Assembly: GCF_900111125.1 (NCBI RefSeq)
Contig: NZ_FOGE01000004.1
Coordinates: 248,001 to 312,000, forward strand
Source: Sphingobium sp. YR768
Lineage (GTDB): Bacteria > Pseudomonadota > Alphaproteobacteria > Sphingomonadales > Sphingomonadaceae
Direction: 5' to 3'
Length of the DNA stretch: 64,000 nt
Below the pieces are notes generated by a model, which made no database searches, was not told where the DNA came from, and saw only the letters and a program-made list of their open reading frames with translations. Of the stretch, positions 31,963 through 41,223 are shown in pieces; within the stretch, counting starts at the first letter, position 1; the number at the start of each line of letters is the position of its first letter. Made by a program: the position numbers and the translations under genes.

Positions 31963-33708
31963 GTGGCCATGGAGAAGACCGACGTCCTGGAGCCGCATCT
32001 GCCAAGCCTTGGCGATATGCAACAATGGACGCAGGTGATCGGGCGCGCCCAGCAATTGCTGCTGGAGCAGGCGGCAGGCGCCACCGGCCAGACGCTCCCC
32101 TTCGATCCCGCCCTGTTCGCGCGCATCCAGACCGGCTTTGCCGATGAAGGACTGGCGCTGTGGCAGCGTTTCCTCGATTCGGGCGGCCTGCTGCGCGACC
32201 AGCCTGATCCCGCACCGGCGGGCAGCCCGGCCGCTCGCAAGGACCGGCGCTTCGCCGACCCGGCCTGGACCGAACATCCCTTTTACGACCTCATCCGGCA
32301 AAGCTATCTGCTGCTTTCCGATTATATGATGAAGATGGCCGACGCGGTCGATGGCGTCGATCCCCGGCAAAAGGCCAAGCTGCGCTTCGCCACCACCGGC
32401 CTGCTCGATGCGATCGCGCCCAGCAACTTCCCCTTCACCAATCCGCAGGTGGTGGCCAAGACGATCGAGAGCGGCGGCGAAAATCTGGTCAAGGGCATCC
32501 AGCATATGCTCGCCGATCTGGAAAAAGGCCAGTTGACCCATACCGACGGCACCCAGTTCGAACTGGGGCGCAATATCGCCTCGACACCGGGCAAGGTGAT
32601 CCACGAAACCCCGCTCTATCAGCTGATCCATTATGCGCCGTCGACGGATATGGTGCTGGAAACGCCGCTGATCATCTTCCCGCCATGGATCAATCGTTTC
32701 TATATTCTCGATCTTTCGCCCGAAAAGAGCTTCGTCAAATGGGCGGTGGATCAGGGGATCAGCGTCTTTCTGGTGTCGTGGAAATCGGCCGACGCCTCGA
32801 TGAAGGACCTGGTCTGGGACGATTATATCCTGAAAGGACAGGTCGACGCGATCGATGTGGTGCGCGATCTGCTGAAGGTGAAAAGCGTCCACACGATCGG
32901 CTATTGCGTGGCGGGCACGACGCTGGCGGCGACGCTGGCGCTGCTGGCGGCGCGGGGCGAGGCGGAGAAGGTCGCCAGCGCCACTTTCTTCACCGCGCAG
33001 GTGGATTTCAGCCAGGCCGGCGACCTGACGCTGTTCGTCGATGATGAACAGATGAAGATGGTCGAACGGCTCTCGTCCAAGGGGTTTCTGGACGGGCGCT
33101 ATATGGCCGTGACGTTCAACCTGCTGCGTGGGCGCGACCTGATCTGGAATTATGTCGTCAATAATTACCTGCTGGGCATGGATTATCCGCCCTTCGACCT
33201 CCTCTATTGGAATGGCGACACCACCAACCTGCCGGCGCGCTGGCACCGCGATTATCTGACCCAGCTTTATCGCGACAATCTGCTGGTCGTGCCTGGCGCG
33301 ATCAGTGTCGATGGCACGCCCATCGACCTGACCAAAGTGCAGACGCCCGCCTATGTCCAGGCCGGCCGGGAAGATCATATCGCCCCGCTGGAGAGCGTGT
33401 GGAAGCTGACAGAAAATCTCTCCGGGCCGATCCGCTTCCTGCTGGCGGGGTCGGGCCATATCGCCGGTGTCGTCAATCCGCCCGCCGCGGGCAAATATCA
33501 ATATTGGGCCTGTGATGAGCATATGCCGACTCTCGACGCCTTCCTCGCAGCCGCGAAGGAGACGAAGGGCAGCTGGTGGCCCGACTGGCGCGTCTGGATC
33601 GAAAGCCTTGATTCGCGCCAGGTGCCGGTAAAAGGCGCGCGGGTGCCGGGCAAGGGCAAGAGCAAGGCGATCGAGGATGCGCCGGGCCGCTACGTAAAGG
33701 CCCGGTAA
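31963..33708 (+). CDS. phaC: Class I poly(3-hydroxyalkanoate) synthase
   Basis: 581 residues from a GTG at 31963, preferred because AGGAGG lies 6 bases before it; an in-frame ATG at 31882 gives 608 residues but lacks a ribosome-binding site, and ATG 31969 is also possible. It polymerises (R)-3-hydroxyacyl-CoA on granules. The lipase-like box is GYCVAGT with catalytic Cys315, Asp is in GREDHIAP, and His is in GSGHIAGVVNPP. LETPLIIFPPWINRFYILDL and NLLRGRDLIWNYVVNNYLLG are class I signatures. The phasin gene follows. Confidence 0.95.
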   Translation: MAMEKTDVLEPHLPSLGDMQQWTQVIGRAQQLLLEQAAGATGQTLPFDPALFARIQTGFADEGLALWQRFLDSGGLLRDQPDPAPAGSPAARKDRRFADPAWTEHPFYDLIRQSYLLLSDYMMKMADAVDGVDPRQKAKLRFATTGLLDAIAPSNFPFTNPQVVAKTIESGGENLVKGIQHMLADLEKGQLTHTDGTQFELGRNIASTPGKVIHETPLYQLIHYAPSTDMVLETPLIIFPPWINRFYILDLSPEKSFVKWAVDQGISVFLVSWKSADASMKDLVWDDYILKGQVDAIDVVRDLLKVKSVHTIGYCVAGTTLAATLALLAARGEAEKVASATFFTAQVDFSQAGDLTLFVDDEQMKMVERLSSKGFLDGRYMAVTFNLLRGRDLIWNYVVNNYLLGMDYPPFDLLYWNGDTTNLPARWHRDYLTQLYRDNLLVVPGAISVDGTPIDLTKVQTPAYVQAGREDHIAPLESVWKLTENLSGPIRFLLAGSGHIAGVVNPPAAGKYQYWACDEHMPTLDAFLAAAKETKGSWWPDWRVWIESLDSRQVPVKGARVPGKGKSKAIEDAPGRYVKAR

Positions 33709-33773
33709 GACACGGTTTTTCGGCTTTGTGGATAGGGTGGAGGGCCTTGGCTACGGGTGCAGATGACGTTTTT

Positions 33774-33832
33774 GCTGCACTGCACAATGCGTCTTGCAAT
33801 CCGCCAACGAAACCTATATTGTGCAGTGCAAC
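33774..33832 (+). promoter_or_regulatory. Paired TGCACTGCA-type operators around the phasin promoter
   Basis: Box 1 GCTGCACTGCACAAT (33774-33788) and box 2 ATTGTGCAGTGCAAC (33818-33832) are inverted copies (14 of 15 bases). They flank a possible -35 (TTGCAA, 33794) and overlap a -10-like TATATT (33815). CTGC-N3-GCA resembles the known binding site of the alphaproteobacterial repressor PhaR. Confidence 0.6.
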
Positions 33833-33847
33833 AAACGGAGGATGGTC

Positions 33848-34876
33848 ATGGCCGATACCCCGAAGACCCCGAGAAACAAGCCGCGCAATGCTACGGGCGC
33901 GGCAACCTTGTCGGCGAGTGAAGCGCTAAAGGCTGCCGAGGCGGCGATCGGGACCGCGCCAGCGAAGCCCAAGCCTGCGACGAAGAGCGTGAAGCCGATT
34001 GATGCGAACCCTCAGGCGAAGAGCGTGAAGCCGATCGACGCGAATCCTCAGGCCAAGAGCGTGAAGCCGATCGACGCGAATCCTCAGGCCAAGAGCGTGA
34101 AGCCGATCGATGCGAATCCTCAGGCCAAGAGCGTGAAGCCGATCGACGCGAATCCTCAGGCCAAGAGTGTGAAGCCGATCGATACGAACCCGCAAGCTGC
34201 GAGCGTGAAACCGATCGACACCAATCCACAGTCCGCGCCCGAACCGGAGCCGGAACCGCCAGTCGCTGAACCGCCCGTCGTTGAACCGGTCGAGGAACCC
34301 GCTGCGCCTGAACCCGCTGCGCCTGAACCCGATACCGAAATCACAGAGAGCCTGCCGCAAGAGGCCGAAACCATCGCGACAACGCTGCTGCCCGCCACAG
34401 AAGGAACGAAAATCATGACCGACGTCATCGAAACCGGAAAGAAGTTTGCCGAAGAAACCAAGGCCAAGTTCGAAACCGCCTACACCGACTTTAACGCGAA
34501 GGCGAAGGCCGGCGTTGAAAAGTCGTCCAAGGCGATCGAGGAACTGAGCGACCTGGCCAAGGGCAATGTCGAAGCGCTGGTCGAATCCGGCAAGATCGCT
34601 GCCAAGGGCATCGAGACGCTGGGTCAGGAAGCCGTCGACTACAGCAAGAAGAATTTCGAAAAGGCGACTGCTTCGTTCAAGAGCCTCTCGACCGTCAAGA
34701 CGCCGACCGAATTCTTCCAGCTGCAAAGCCAGCTGCTGTCGAGCAGCTTCGACGAATTCACGAAGGAAGCTGCCAAGAGCAGCGAAGCCTTCATGAAGCT
34801 GGCCGGCGATGTCGCCCAGCCGCTGACCGCGCGCGTGACCCTGGTCACCGACAAGGTGAAGTCGCTGGCCGCCTGA
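33848..34876 (+). CDS. phaP: Phasin family protein with N-terminal 12-residue tandem repeats
   Basis: 342 residues; ATG at 33848 is chosen for the GGAGG 7 bases upstream. The N-terminal part (46-129) is seven tandem copies of KSVKPIDANPQA (12 residues), then a Pro/Glu-rich linker (PEPEPEPPVAEPPVVEPVEE). The C-terminal part from about 195 (TDVIETGKKFAEETKAKFET) is a helical phasin_2 domain with SKAIEELSDLAKGNVEAL and FFQLQSQLLSSSFDEF. Phasins coat PHA granules. The repeat/linker half is unusual for the family and may vary in copy number. A hairpin terminator follows at 34907. Confidence 0.88.
   Translation: MADTPKTPRNKPRNATGAATLSASEALKAAEAAIGTAPAKPKPATKSVKPIDANPQAKSVKPIDANPQAKSVKPIDANPQAKSVKPIDANPQAKSVKPIDANPQAKSVKPIDTNPQAASVKPIDTNPQSAPEPEPEPPVAEPPVVEPVEEPAAPEPAAPEPDTEITESLPQEAETIATTLLPATEGTKIMTDVIETGKKFAEETKAKFETAYTDFNAKAKAGVEKSSKAIEELSDLAKGNVEALVESGKIAAKGIETLGQEAVDYSKKNFEKATASFKSLSTVKTPTEFFQLQSQLLSSSFDEFTKEAAKSSEAFMKLAGDVAQPLTARVTLVTDKVKSLAA
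33983..34234 (+). repeat. Seven tandem 36-bp repeats inside the phasin gene
   Basis: Units of 36 bp begin AAGAGCGTGAAGCCGAT and encode KSVKPIDANPQA. The first five are near-identical; the last two carry DTNPQ. Whole-codon units make it a coding minisatellite that can change number in frame. Confidence 0.92.
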
Positions 34877-34906
34877 GGCGCCTGCGAAATCGCCAAGTCA
34901 TAGCCT

Positions 34907-34942
34907 GAAGGGCGTCTCTTCCATGGGGAAGGGGCGCCCTTC
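34907..34942 (+). terminator. Hairpin terminator of the phasin gene
   Basis: Arms GAAGGGCG (34907-34914) and CGCCCTTC (34935-34942) with an inner CTTCC/GGAAG pair, followed by GCTTTGAT. The weak T-run makes efficiency uncertain. Confidence 0.6.
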
Positions 34943-35069
34943 GCTTTGATGATAAAGGCAAAGGGCAAGTGGTCAGTAACCACGTCGCCCCCTTGCCATG
35001 GCCGGACGAATCGCCATATTCCTGTCCATCATGAATAATCTCACCACCGCATCGGCGTGGTCCGTCCAG

Positions 35070-35408
35070 ATGGCGGGCCGGGATCAGGACGACCAGGGCG
35101 AAGGCCCGGGCGGGCCGAACGTCGGCATCGCCACGCGCACCCGTACGCGCACCAAGAAGCCGTCGCTCTACAAGGTGCTGATGCTGAATGATGATTACAC
35201 GCCGATGGAATTCGTCGTGCATGTCCTCCAGAATTTCTTCCGCATGGATATGGAGGAAGCGACGCGCGTGATGCTGCATGTGCACCAGCGCGGTGTGGGC
35301 GTCTGCGGCATCTTCAGCTATGAAGTTGCGGAGACGAAGGTGAATCAGGTCATGGATTTTGCCCGTCAGAATCAGCATCCGCTGCAATGCACGCTGGAAA
35401 AGGCCTGA
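35070..35408 (+). CDS. clpS: ATP-dependent Clp protease adaptor ClpS
   Basis: 112 residues from the ATG at 35070 ([15 protein letters not shown]); earlier in-frame starts at 34998 and 35031 add a non-conserved stretch. The core [20 protein letters not shown] holds the N-degron pocket ([10 protein letters not shown]), followed by the [14 protein letters not shown] helix-turn with the conserved His, and ends [18 protein letters not shown]. ClpS hands N-end-rule substrates to ClpA. The flexible charged N-terminus (RTRTRTKKP) is typical. No strong Shine-Dalgarno is seen. Confidence 0.93.
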   Translation: MAGRDQDDQGEGPGGPNVGIATRTRTRTKKPSLYKVLMLNDDYTPMEFVVHVLQNFFRMDMEEATRVMLHVHQRGVGVCGIFSYEVAETKVNQVMDFARQNQHPLQCTLEKA

Positions 35409-35540
35409 TCCGGTCGGCGCATTAACTCTGCCTTGACCATTGTAGCGCCAATATTTCAATAAATTATATCGTTGAAATACAAGGTTTTTTAGACCTTGTC
35501 GGCATGATGTCCCTGCTGAACTGAAGTGGGGACTTCAATC

Positions 35541-36146
35541 ATGACGACTATCACCAACTATAATATGGCAATGCCACCTTCGCCACGCGCGTCCATGGAT
35601 CGCAAGATCGATGCCGCCGTGGAGGCCGGTTCGCTGTCGGAAGTCGACAGCACGGCGCTCGAATCCGCGCTGGATTCGATCGACACCGCGCTTTCTTCGT
35701 CCGCGAGCGAAACGACCTCGCGGCTCGACCCGTCGGAGATGAAGGACCGGATCGATTCGCTGATCGACGAACAGGTGTCGGCCGGTACGCTGACGGAAGA
35801 ACAGGCGAGCGCGCTTCAGAGCTTCTTCGCTCAGGGGCCGGGCGGGTCGGTGCAGAGCGCCGACGCCAGCAGCGATGACAGCATGAGCATCGAGGGCATG
35901 GGCGGCGTTGGCGGCCCCGGCCGCATGGGCGGGCCACCGCCCGGCCCGCCGCCATCGGAAGCGACCGATGAAGATAGCGACAGCAGCACCGTCAGCGCCA
36001 CCGACAGCAGCGTCACGGATCAACTCGATTCGATGATCGCCTTTCTCGAAAATCTGCGCGCCAGCATGTCGCAGTCGCTCTACGGCAGCGCCGCGAGCAG
36101 TGCCGACAGCAGCAATAGCGGCCTGCTGGTCGACAGCCTCGCCTGA
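35541..36146 (+). CDS. Hypothetical acidic Ser/Asp-rich protein
   Basis: 201 residues from the ATG at 35541 (a GTG at 35526 is possible). Helical N-terminus (SMDRKIDAAVEAGSLSEVD...) and a repeated logic: MKDRIDSLIDEQVSAGTLTE then EQASALQSFF resembles the first SMDRKIDAAVEAGSLSEVD block, so an internal duplication is possible. The centre is Gly/Pro-rich (GMGGVGGPGRMGGPPPGPPP), and the C-terminus has a helix (QLDSMIAFLENLRASMSQSL). No signal peptide. I do not recognise the family. Its AT-rich promoter has IRs ATTTCAA/TTGAAAT (35453-35478) and ACAAGGT/ACCTTGT (35479-35499). Confidence 0.65.
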   Translation: MTTITNYNMAMPPSPRASMDRKIDAAVEAGSLSEVDSTALESALDSIDTALSSSASETTSRLDPSEMKDRIDSLIDEQVSAGTLTEEQASALQSFFAQGPGGSVQSADASSDDSMSIEGMGGVGGPGRMGGPPPGPPPSEATDEDSDSSTVSATDSSVTDQLDSMIAFLENLRASMSQSLYGSAASSADSSNSGLLVDSLA

Positions 36147-36219
36147 TCCGTCCGGGGCGAGCGGGGGCTCGCTCCGGATGGCCTCAGGCCAACTTCCTTC
36201 GTCCGGGGACTGACGAAGG

Positions 36220-36249
36220 CCCGGCGGTGGCTGACAGGCTACCGCCGGG
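36220..36249. repeat. Hairpin CCCGGCGGT/ACCGCCGGG upstream of glpD
   Basis: A 9-bp perfect stem lies 51 bp before the glpD start and 73 bp after the upstream gene. With GGCCTCAGGCC just before, it may end the upstream transcript or shape the glpD leader. Confidence 0.5.
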
Positions 36250-36300
36250 TTATGGCTTTCCCGGTTCCCTCATCCGCCCGGCCGTCCTACAGCATGGGAC

Positions 36301-37806
36301 GTGATCGAGGCGCGCACCGATATCCACGACCTTGCCGTCATTGGCGGCGGCGTGAACGGGTGCGGTATCGCCCGCGATGCGGCGGGGCGGGGCGCCCGCG
36401 TGCTGCTGCTGGAGCGGGGCGATCTGGCGCAGGGCACATCGTCCGCCTCGACCAAACTGATCCATGGCGGGCTGCGCTATCTGGAGCATCGCGAATTCGG
36501 TCTTGTCCGCGAATCGCTGGTCGAGCGGGAACGCCTCTGGGCGATCGCGCCGCACATCATCCACCCGATGCGTTTCGTCCTGCCATGGACCCCCGGATTG
36601 CGGCCGCGCTGGATGCTGCGCCTCGGCCTGTTTCTCTACGACCATATCGGCGGTCGCCGCGCCCTTCCGCCGACGGAGGCGATCGACCTGCGCCGCCATC
36701 CGGCCGGCGTGCCGCTCCAGCCGACGTTCGGCCCGGCCTATTGCTATTCGGATGGATGGGTGGACGACGCGCGACTGGTCCTGCTCAACGCCCGTGACGC
36801 TGCTGACCGGGGCGCCGACATACACACTCGCACCGAAGTCCTGCAATTGGAGCGCAGGCCGGATCATTGGCGCATCCTTGTGCGCAGGCCCGACGGCGAA
36901 ACGGACCATTTCGCCGCCCGCGCCGTGGTGAATGCGGCGGGGCCATCGGTGCTCGACCTGCTCGACCGGGCGCACCGCCCTGCCGCGCTTTCCATGCGGT
37001 TGGTGCGCGGATCGCATATCGTCGTGCCGCGCCTGTTCGACCATGGCTTCGCCTATTTCTTTCAACTGCCCGACGGCCGCATTGTCTTCGCCATTCCCTA
37101 TGAGCGGGATTTCACGCTGATCGGCACCACCGATCGCGATCATCAACATGGCCTCGACCATGTCGTCGCGAGCGAGGAGGAGGTCGCCTATCTGTGCGAG
37201 GCGGCCAATCGCTATTTCGCGCGGCAGATCAGCCCCGCCGATGTCGTCTGGTCCTATGCCGGCGTTCGCCCCCTGATCGACGATGGATCGAACAAGCCGG
37301 AAGCCGCCACGCGCGGCTATCGGCTGGAACTGGATGGCGGGGAGGGGCTGCCGCCCTTGCTCAGTATCTTCGGCGGCAAGATCACCACCTATCGTCATCT
37401 CGCCGCCGAAGCGGTGGACCGGCTCAAACCCTGCCTCCCGGGATTGAAGGGCGATGACTGGACAGCCGATGCGCCGCTGCCCGGCGGCGATTTTGCCATG
37501 ACCGGCCTTGCCGATCTGACCGCCCGGCTGGCGTCCGACTATCCCTTTCTGGACGCGCAGACGATCGACCGGATCGCCCGCGCCTATGGCACGACGTCCT
37601 GGTCCTGGCTTGGCATGGCGCGGAACAAGGCCGCGCTGGGCGAGGATTTCGGCCATGGCCTGACCGAAGCGGAAGTGCGGCACATGATCACCCGCGAATG
37701 GGCGCGGACCAGTGAGGATATTCTCTGGCGGCGCAGCAAGCTGGGGCTGCGGCTGGACGGGCGCCAAGTGGAAAGACTGGATCGATGGGTAAAGGAGAGG
37801 CCGTGA
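36301..37806 (+). CDS. glpD: Aerobic glycerol-3-phosphate dehydrogenase
   Basis: 501 residues, GTG start at 36301. FAD-binding fold at the N-terminus: LAVIGGGVNGCGIARDAAGR with LLLERGDLAQGTSSASTKLI and HGGLRYLEHREFGLV, the latter pair specific for GlpD. ALSMRLVRGSHIVVPRL, IGTTDRDH and FGGKITTYRHLAAEAV complete the family pattern. It oxidises glycerol-3-phosphate to DHAP at the inner membrane and passes electrons to quinone. Its stop overlaps the glpK start (GTGA). Glycerophosphodiester cleavage by the 9.6-kb enzyme would supply substrate. Confidence 0.95.
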   Translation: MIEARTDIHDLAVIGGGVNGCGIARDAAGRGARVLLLERGDLAQGTSSASTKLIHGGLRYLEHREFGLVRESLVERERLWAIAPHIIHPMRFVLPWTPGLRPRWMLRLGLFLYDHIGGRRALPPTEAIDLRRHPAGVPLQPTFGPAYCYSDGWVDDARLVLLNARDAADRGADIHTRTEVLQLERRPDHWRILVRRPDGETDHFAARAVVNAAGPSVLDLLDRAHRPAALSMRLVRGSHIVVPRLFDHGFAYFFQLPDGRIVFAIPYERDFTLIGTTDRDHQHGLDHVVASEEEVAYLCEAANRYFARQISPADVVWSYAGVRPLIDDGSNKPEAATRGYRLELDGGEGLPPLLSIFGGKITTYRHLAAEAVDRLKPCLPGLKGDDWTADAPLPGGDFAMTGLADLTARLASDYPFLDAQTIDRIARAYGTTSWSWLGMARNKAALGEDFGHGLTEAEVRHMITREWARTSEDILWRRSKLGLRLDGRQVERLDRWVKERP

Positions 37807-39269
37807 ACGAGCGCCTGATTCTGGTGCTGGATGCGGGGACGACATCGACCCGCGCGATGCTCTACGCGCCCGACGGTGCGCGTGTCGCGACGGCGCAGGC
37901 GGACCTGACCCAATATTATCCCCGCCCCGGCCGGGTAGAGCATGATGCCGCCGAGATATGGGGCAAGACGCTCGATTGCGCGCGCCGGATGGTGGCGCAG
38001 GTGGGCGGGGCGGACCGGATCGCGGCGATCGGCATCACCAATCAGCGCGAGACGGTGGTGGCATGGAGCCGCCGGACCGGCGCGCCGCTCAGCCGCGCGA
38101 TCGTCTGGCAGGATCGCCGCACCGCCGACCAGTGCGATCGTCTGCGCGAACAGGGACATGAAGCGCTGATCCAGCGGCGCACGGGCCTGATCATCGATCC
38201 CTATTTCTCCGCGACCAAGATGCGCTGGCTGATCGATCATGAGCCGCAAGTCGCGGCGGCCGGACCCGATCTGGCGTTGGGCACGGTGGAAAGCTGGCTG
38301 ATGTGGAAGCTGACCGGCGGCCTGCATGTCAGCGACGCCAGCAATGCCAGCCGCACCCAGTTGCTGGCGCTGGACGGGCCCGGATGGGATGCCGACCTGT
38401 GCGCCCTGTTCGGCGTGCCTGCATCGGCGCTGCCGGAGATTGTCGACAATGTTGGCGCCTTCGGCACGACGGTGCCGGCGCTGCTGGGGGGGGCGATCCC
38501 GCTCTGTGGTCTGGCCGGCGATCAGCAGGCGGCGACCATCGGTCAGGCCTGTCTGACGCCCGGTGCGGTCAAGGCGACGCTTGGCACCGGTGCCTTCATC
38601 CTGGCGTCGACCGGCAATACCCTCCCTTCTTCTACCCACAGGTTGCTCGGCACCATACTGTGCCAGCTTGGTGGTCGCCGTCTCTATGCGATGGAAGGAT
38701 CGATCTTCGTCGCCGGCAGCCTGATCCAGTGGCTGCGTGACCGGCTGGGGCTGATCGCCGCCGCCGCCGATAGTGATGCGATAGCGCGATCGGTGCCGGA
38801 CAATGGCGGCGTCTATCTGTTGCCGGCACTGTCCGGGCTGGGCGCGCCCTATTGGCGGCCGGAGGCGACCGGCAGCATCAGTGGTCTGACCCATGGCTCG
38901 ACACGGGCGCATATCGTGCGCGCCGCGCTCGAATCCATGGCGCATCAGGTCCATGATCTGGCCGCCGCCTTTGCGGCCGATGGCGCGCCGTGGCAAGCGC
39001 TGCGGATCGATGGCGGTATGAGCGCCAATGACTGGGTCGCGCAGGACATGGCCGACATGCTGGCGCTGCCTGTGGAACGTCCCGCTGATGTGGAGACGAC
39101 GGCGCGGGGCGCGGCGATGCTGGCCAGTGTGGGGGCAGGCCTCTACCCGACGCTGGAGGCCGCGATGGCAATGGTGCCAGCCCGCACCCGCTTCACGTCG
39201 GCAATGACGGATGAAGACCGTTCGCGACGATTGGCAGGATGGCGATCGCTGGTTGCGGCCAGCCTCTAA
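37803..39269 (+). CDS. glpK: Glycerol kinase
   Basis: 488 residues from the GTG at 37803, chosen because AAAGGAG lies just upstream and because the 4-bp overlap with glpD is typical of coupled genes; an ATG at 37785 is in frame but sits inside glpD. FGGY kinase marks: LVLDAGTTSTRAML, AIGITNQRETVVAW, IVWQDRRTADQC, GLIIDPYFSATKMRWL, LGTGAFILASTG and RIDGGMSANDW. It phosphorylates glycerol to glycerol-3-phosphate for GlpD. No glpF facilitator or glpR repressor is adjacent. Confidence 0.95.
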   Translation: MNERLILVLDAGTTSTRAMLYAPDGARVATAQADLTQYYPRPGRVEHDAAEIWGKTLDCARRMVAQVGGADRIAAIGITNQRETVVAWSRRTGAPLSRAIVWQDRRTADQCDRLREQGHEALIQRRTGLIIDPYFSATKMRWLIDHEPQVAAAGPDLALGTVESWLMWKLTGGLHVSDASNASRTQLLALDGPGWDADLCALFGVPASALPEIVDNVGAFGTTVPALLGGAIPLCGLAGDQQAATIGQACLTPGAVKATLGTGAFILASTGNTLPSSTHRLLGTILCQLGGRRLYAMEGSIFVAGSLIQWLRDRLGLIAAAADSDAIARSVPDNGGVYLLPALSGLGAPYWRPEATGSISGLTHGSTRAHIVRAALESMAHQVHDLAAAFAADGAPWQALRIDGGMSANDWVAQDMADMLALPVERPADVETTARGAAMLASVGAGLYPTLEAAMAMVPARTRFTSAMTDEDRSRRLAGWRSLVAASL

Positions 39270-39365
39270 GTTACTCGCACCCGACTAAAAATTCGTTCCG
39301 TGGCAGTATCATCGTCATGCACTGGCAATAAATATTAAGATTGAGGCTCTAGCCACGATCGCAAC

Positions 39366-41141
39366 ATGCTACGGGCCGCCCTCAGACAACCTTCCTCCCT
39401 GTGGGGACCGCTGGTAACCGGCGGCGTTTATTTCGTTGCGGCATCCATTGCGCTGATCATTTCGCGATTCGAAGGCGGCCTCGCTTTCCTTTGGGGCGCC
39501 AATGCCTTCCTGATGGCGGAATTGCTGACGACGCGGACCGCGCATTGGCCCCGCGCGATCATCGCCTGCGCGGTCGCCAGCACGGCCGCCACCGCCTTGT
39601 TCGGCATGGGGCCAATCGCGGCGATTCCGATGGCGGCGATCAACATGCTCGAATCGCTGATCGTCGCGATTCTCTGCCGCCGGTTCGTGCCCGATCATCG
39701 CGTGACCGAATCGATTCGTCCGCTCATCGTCTTCATTCTGGCATTGAGCGGCGTGGCGGACATCGTCACCGGCCTGATGGCGGCTGCCGTGGCATCGCAG
39801 CTGACGCCCGTGTCCTTCGGTGCGTCCTGGCTGCAATGGTATACCGGCCATGTCCTGGGCGGCCTGACCTGTACGCCGATCCTGATCATGCTGTTTCAAG
39901 GCGAGTTTGATCGCTGGCGGCGCGAAACATCGCGGCACGAAAAGGTGGAGGCCGCGCTGCTGCTGACGCTGTTTGCGATCAGCACATTCCATATCTTCTA
40001 TGGGGCGCGCTATCCCATGTTGTTCGCGCCGTTGCTGCCGCTGGTGCTGATCGCCTTTCGCGTGGGCCAGATCGGCGCCGCCGCATCGATCATCATTCTC
40101 GCCCTGATCGGCGGTGTGGCGACCATGTCGGGGGTCGGACCGCTGACCATGATTCCCGGGACCGCCGGAGAACGAGTACAGTTCTTCCAATTCTATCTGG
40201 CGCTCAGCTTCCTGCTCTGCATGCCGGTGGCGGCCGAACTGCATGCGCGCCGTCGCCTGTTCCGGATGCTGGAGCAGAGCGAAACCCGCTTCCGCACCAT
40301 CGCCGAACATAGCGGCGACGTGGTGCTCAATATCAGCGTGGACGGCGTCATCGAATATGCCTCACCCTCCGCGCATGAACAAATTGGTTGCGCACCGGAA
40401 TTGCTGGTGGGCCAGTCCGCCGCCAACCTTGTCGACCCACAGGACCGCGCGGTCGTGATTGCCGCGCACCATCGCGCGCTGATGCAACCCGGCAGCATCC
40501 ACAAGGTGGAGTTCCGGCCGCTGGTGACGACCGGCGATCTCGACTGGTGTGAGATCGTGACGCGGGCCGTGGTGGATGAACGCGGCCAGCCAAGCGGCAT
40601 CGTCAGCATGATCCGCGACATCTCCCGGCACAAGGCGCGCCAGCGCGCGCTGCAACAGGTCGCCGCCAGCGATTCGCTGACCGGCGCCGACAGCCGTCGC
40701 GCCTTTCTGGAGAAGCTGGACGACGAAATTGCACGGGCCCGCATGGGTGCGCGCTCCAGCCTGCTGCTGATCGACATCGATCATTTCAAGTCGGTGAACG
40801 ACCGCTATGGTCATGGCGCCGGCGACCGCGTGCTCAGCAGCTTTGTCGAGCGGATGCGCCTCGGCCTGCGCGGCATCGACAGTATCGGCCGACTGGGCGG
40901 GGAGGAGTTCGCCATCCTGCTGGTGGATAGCGACATCGACAGGTCCAGCATGGTCTGCGAACGGCTGCGTGCCCTGCTGGCCGATCCGACCACCATCGAA
41001 CCGCCGATCCGCGTGACCTTCAGCGCCGGCCTTGTCGAACTGGATGGCGGGTCCGATCGGTCGATGATGCTGGAGGCAGCGGACAAGGCCCTCTACCGTG
41101 CGAAACATAGCGGCCGCAATTGCCTGAGGCTGGCCGCCTGA
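39366..41141 (+). CDS. MASE1-PAS-GGDEF diguanylate cyclase
   Basis: 591 residues. The first 290 or so form a multi-helix MASE1-type membrane sensor (about eight hydrophobic segments, e.g. LVTGGVYFVAASIALIISRF). A PAS domain follows (SETRFRTIAEHSGDVVLNIS to VSMIRDISRHKARQ). The GGDEF domain has DSLTGADSRRAFLE, LLIDIDHFKSVNDRYGHGAG and GGEEF at 511-515. The inhibitory I-site RGID lies five residues before GGEEF, so product feedback is likely. It makes c-di-GMP at the inner membrane. The ligand is unknown; PilZ proteins at 20 and 48.6 kb are possible targets. Confidence 0.93.
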   Translation: MLRAALRQPSSLWGPLVTGGVYFVAASIALIISRFEGGLAFLWGANAFLMAELLTTRTAHWPRAIIACAVASTAATALFGMGPIAAIPMAAINMLESLIVAILCRRFVPDHRVTESIRPLIVFILALSGVADIVTGLMAAAVASQLTPVSFGASWLQWYTGHVLGGLTCTPILIMLFQGEFDRWRRETSRHEKVEAALLLTLFAISTFHIFYGARYPMLFAPLLPLVLIAFRVGQIGAAASIIILALIGGVATMSGVGPLTMIPGTAGERVQFFQFYLALSFLLCMPVAAELHARRRLFRMLEQSETRFRTIAEHSGDVVLNISVDGVIEYASPSAHEQIGCAPELLVGQSAANLVDPQDRAVVIAAHHRALMQPGSIHKVEFRPLVTTGDLDWCEIVTRAVVDERGQPSGIVSMIRDISRHKARQRALQQVAASDSLTGADSRRAFLEKLDDEIARARMGARSSLLLIDIDHFKSVNDRYGHGAGDRVLSSFVERMRLGLRGIDSIGRLGGEEFAILLVDSDIDRSSMVCERLRALLADPTTIEPPIRVTFSAGLVELDGGSDRSMMLEAADKALYRAKHSGRNCLRLAA

Positions 41142-41176
41142 CCTTGCCCAGCCAAGTCTGGCCGCCAAAAAATCGC

Positions 41177-41195
41177 AATGTTATATTGTAACTTT
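41177..41195 (+). promoter_or_regulatory. Zur-like box upstream of the MerC-like gene
   Basis: AATGTTATATTGTAACTTT is an imperfect palindrome centred on GTTATATTGTAAC. It resembles the proteobacterial Zur consensus AATGTTATAwTATAACATT, with three mismatches. It lies 28 bp before the ATG at 41224, a position fit for repression by zinc-loaded Zur. Confidence 0.55.
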
Positions 41196-41223
41196 GGTCG
41201 GTCTGCCCTATGTAGCGGCGACC

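Noticed and set aside
33983-34234. CRISPR-like array
   Set aside because: The 36-bp units are directly tandem with no spacers and keep the reading frame of the phasin gene.
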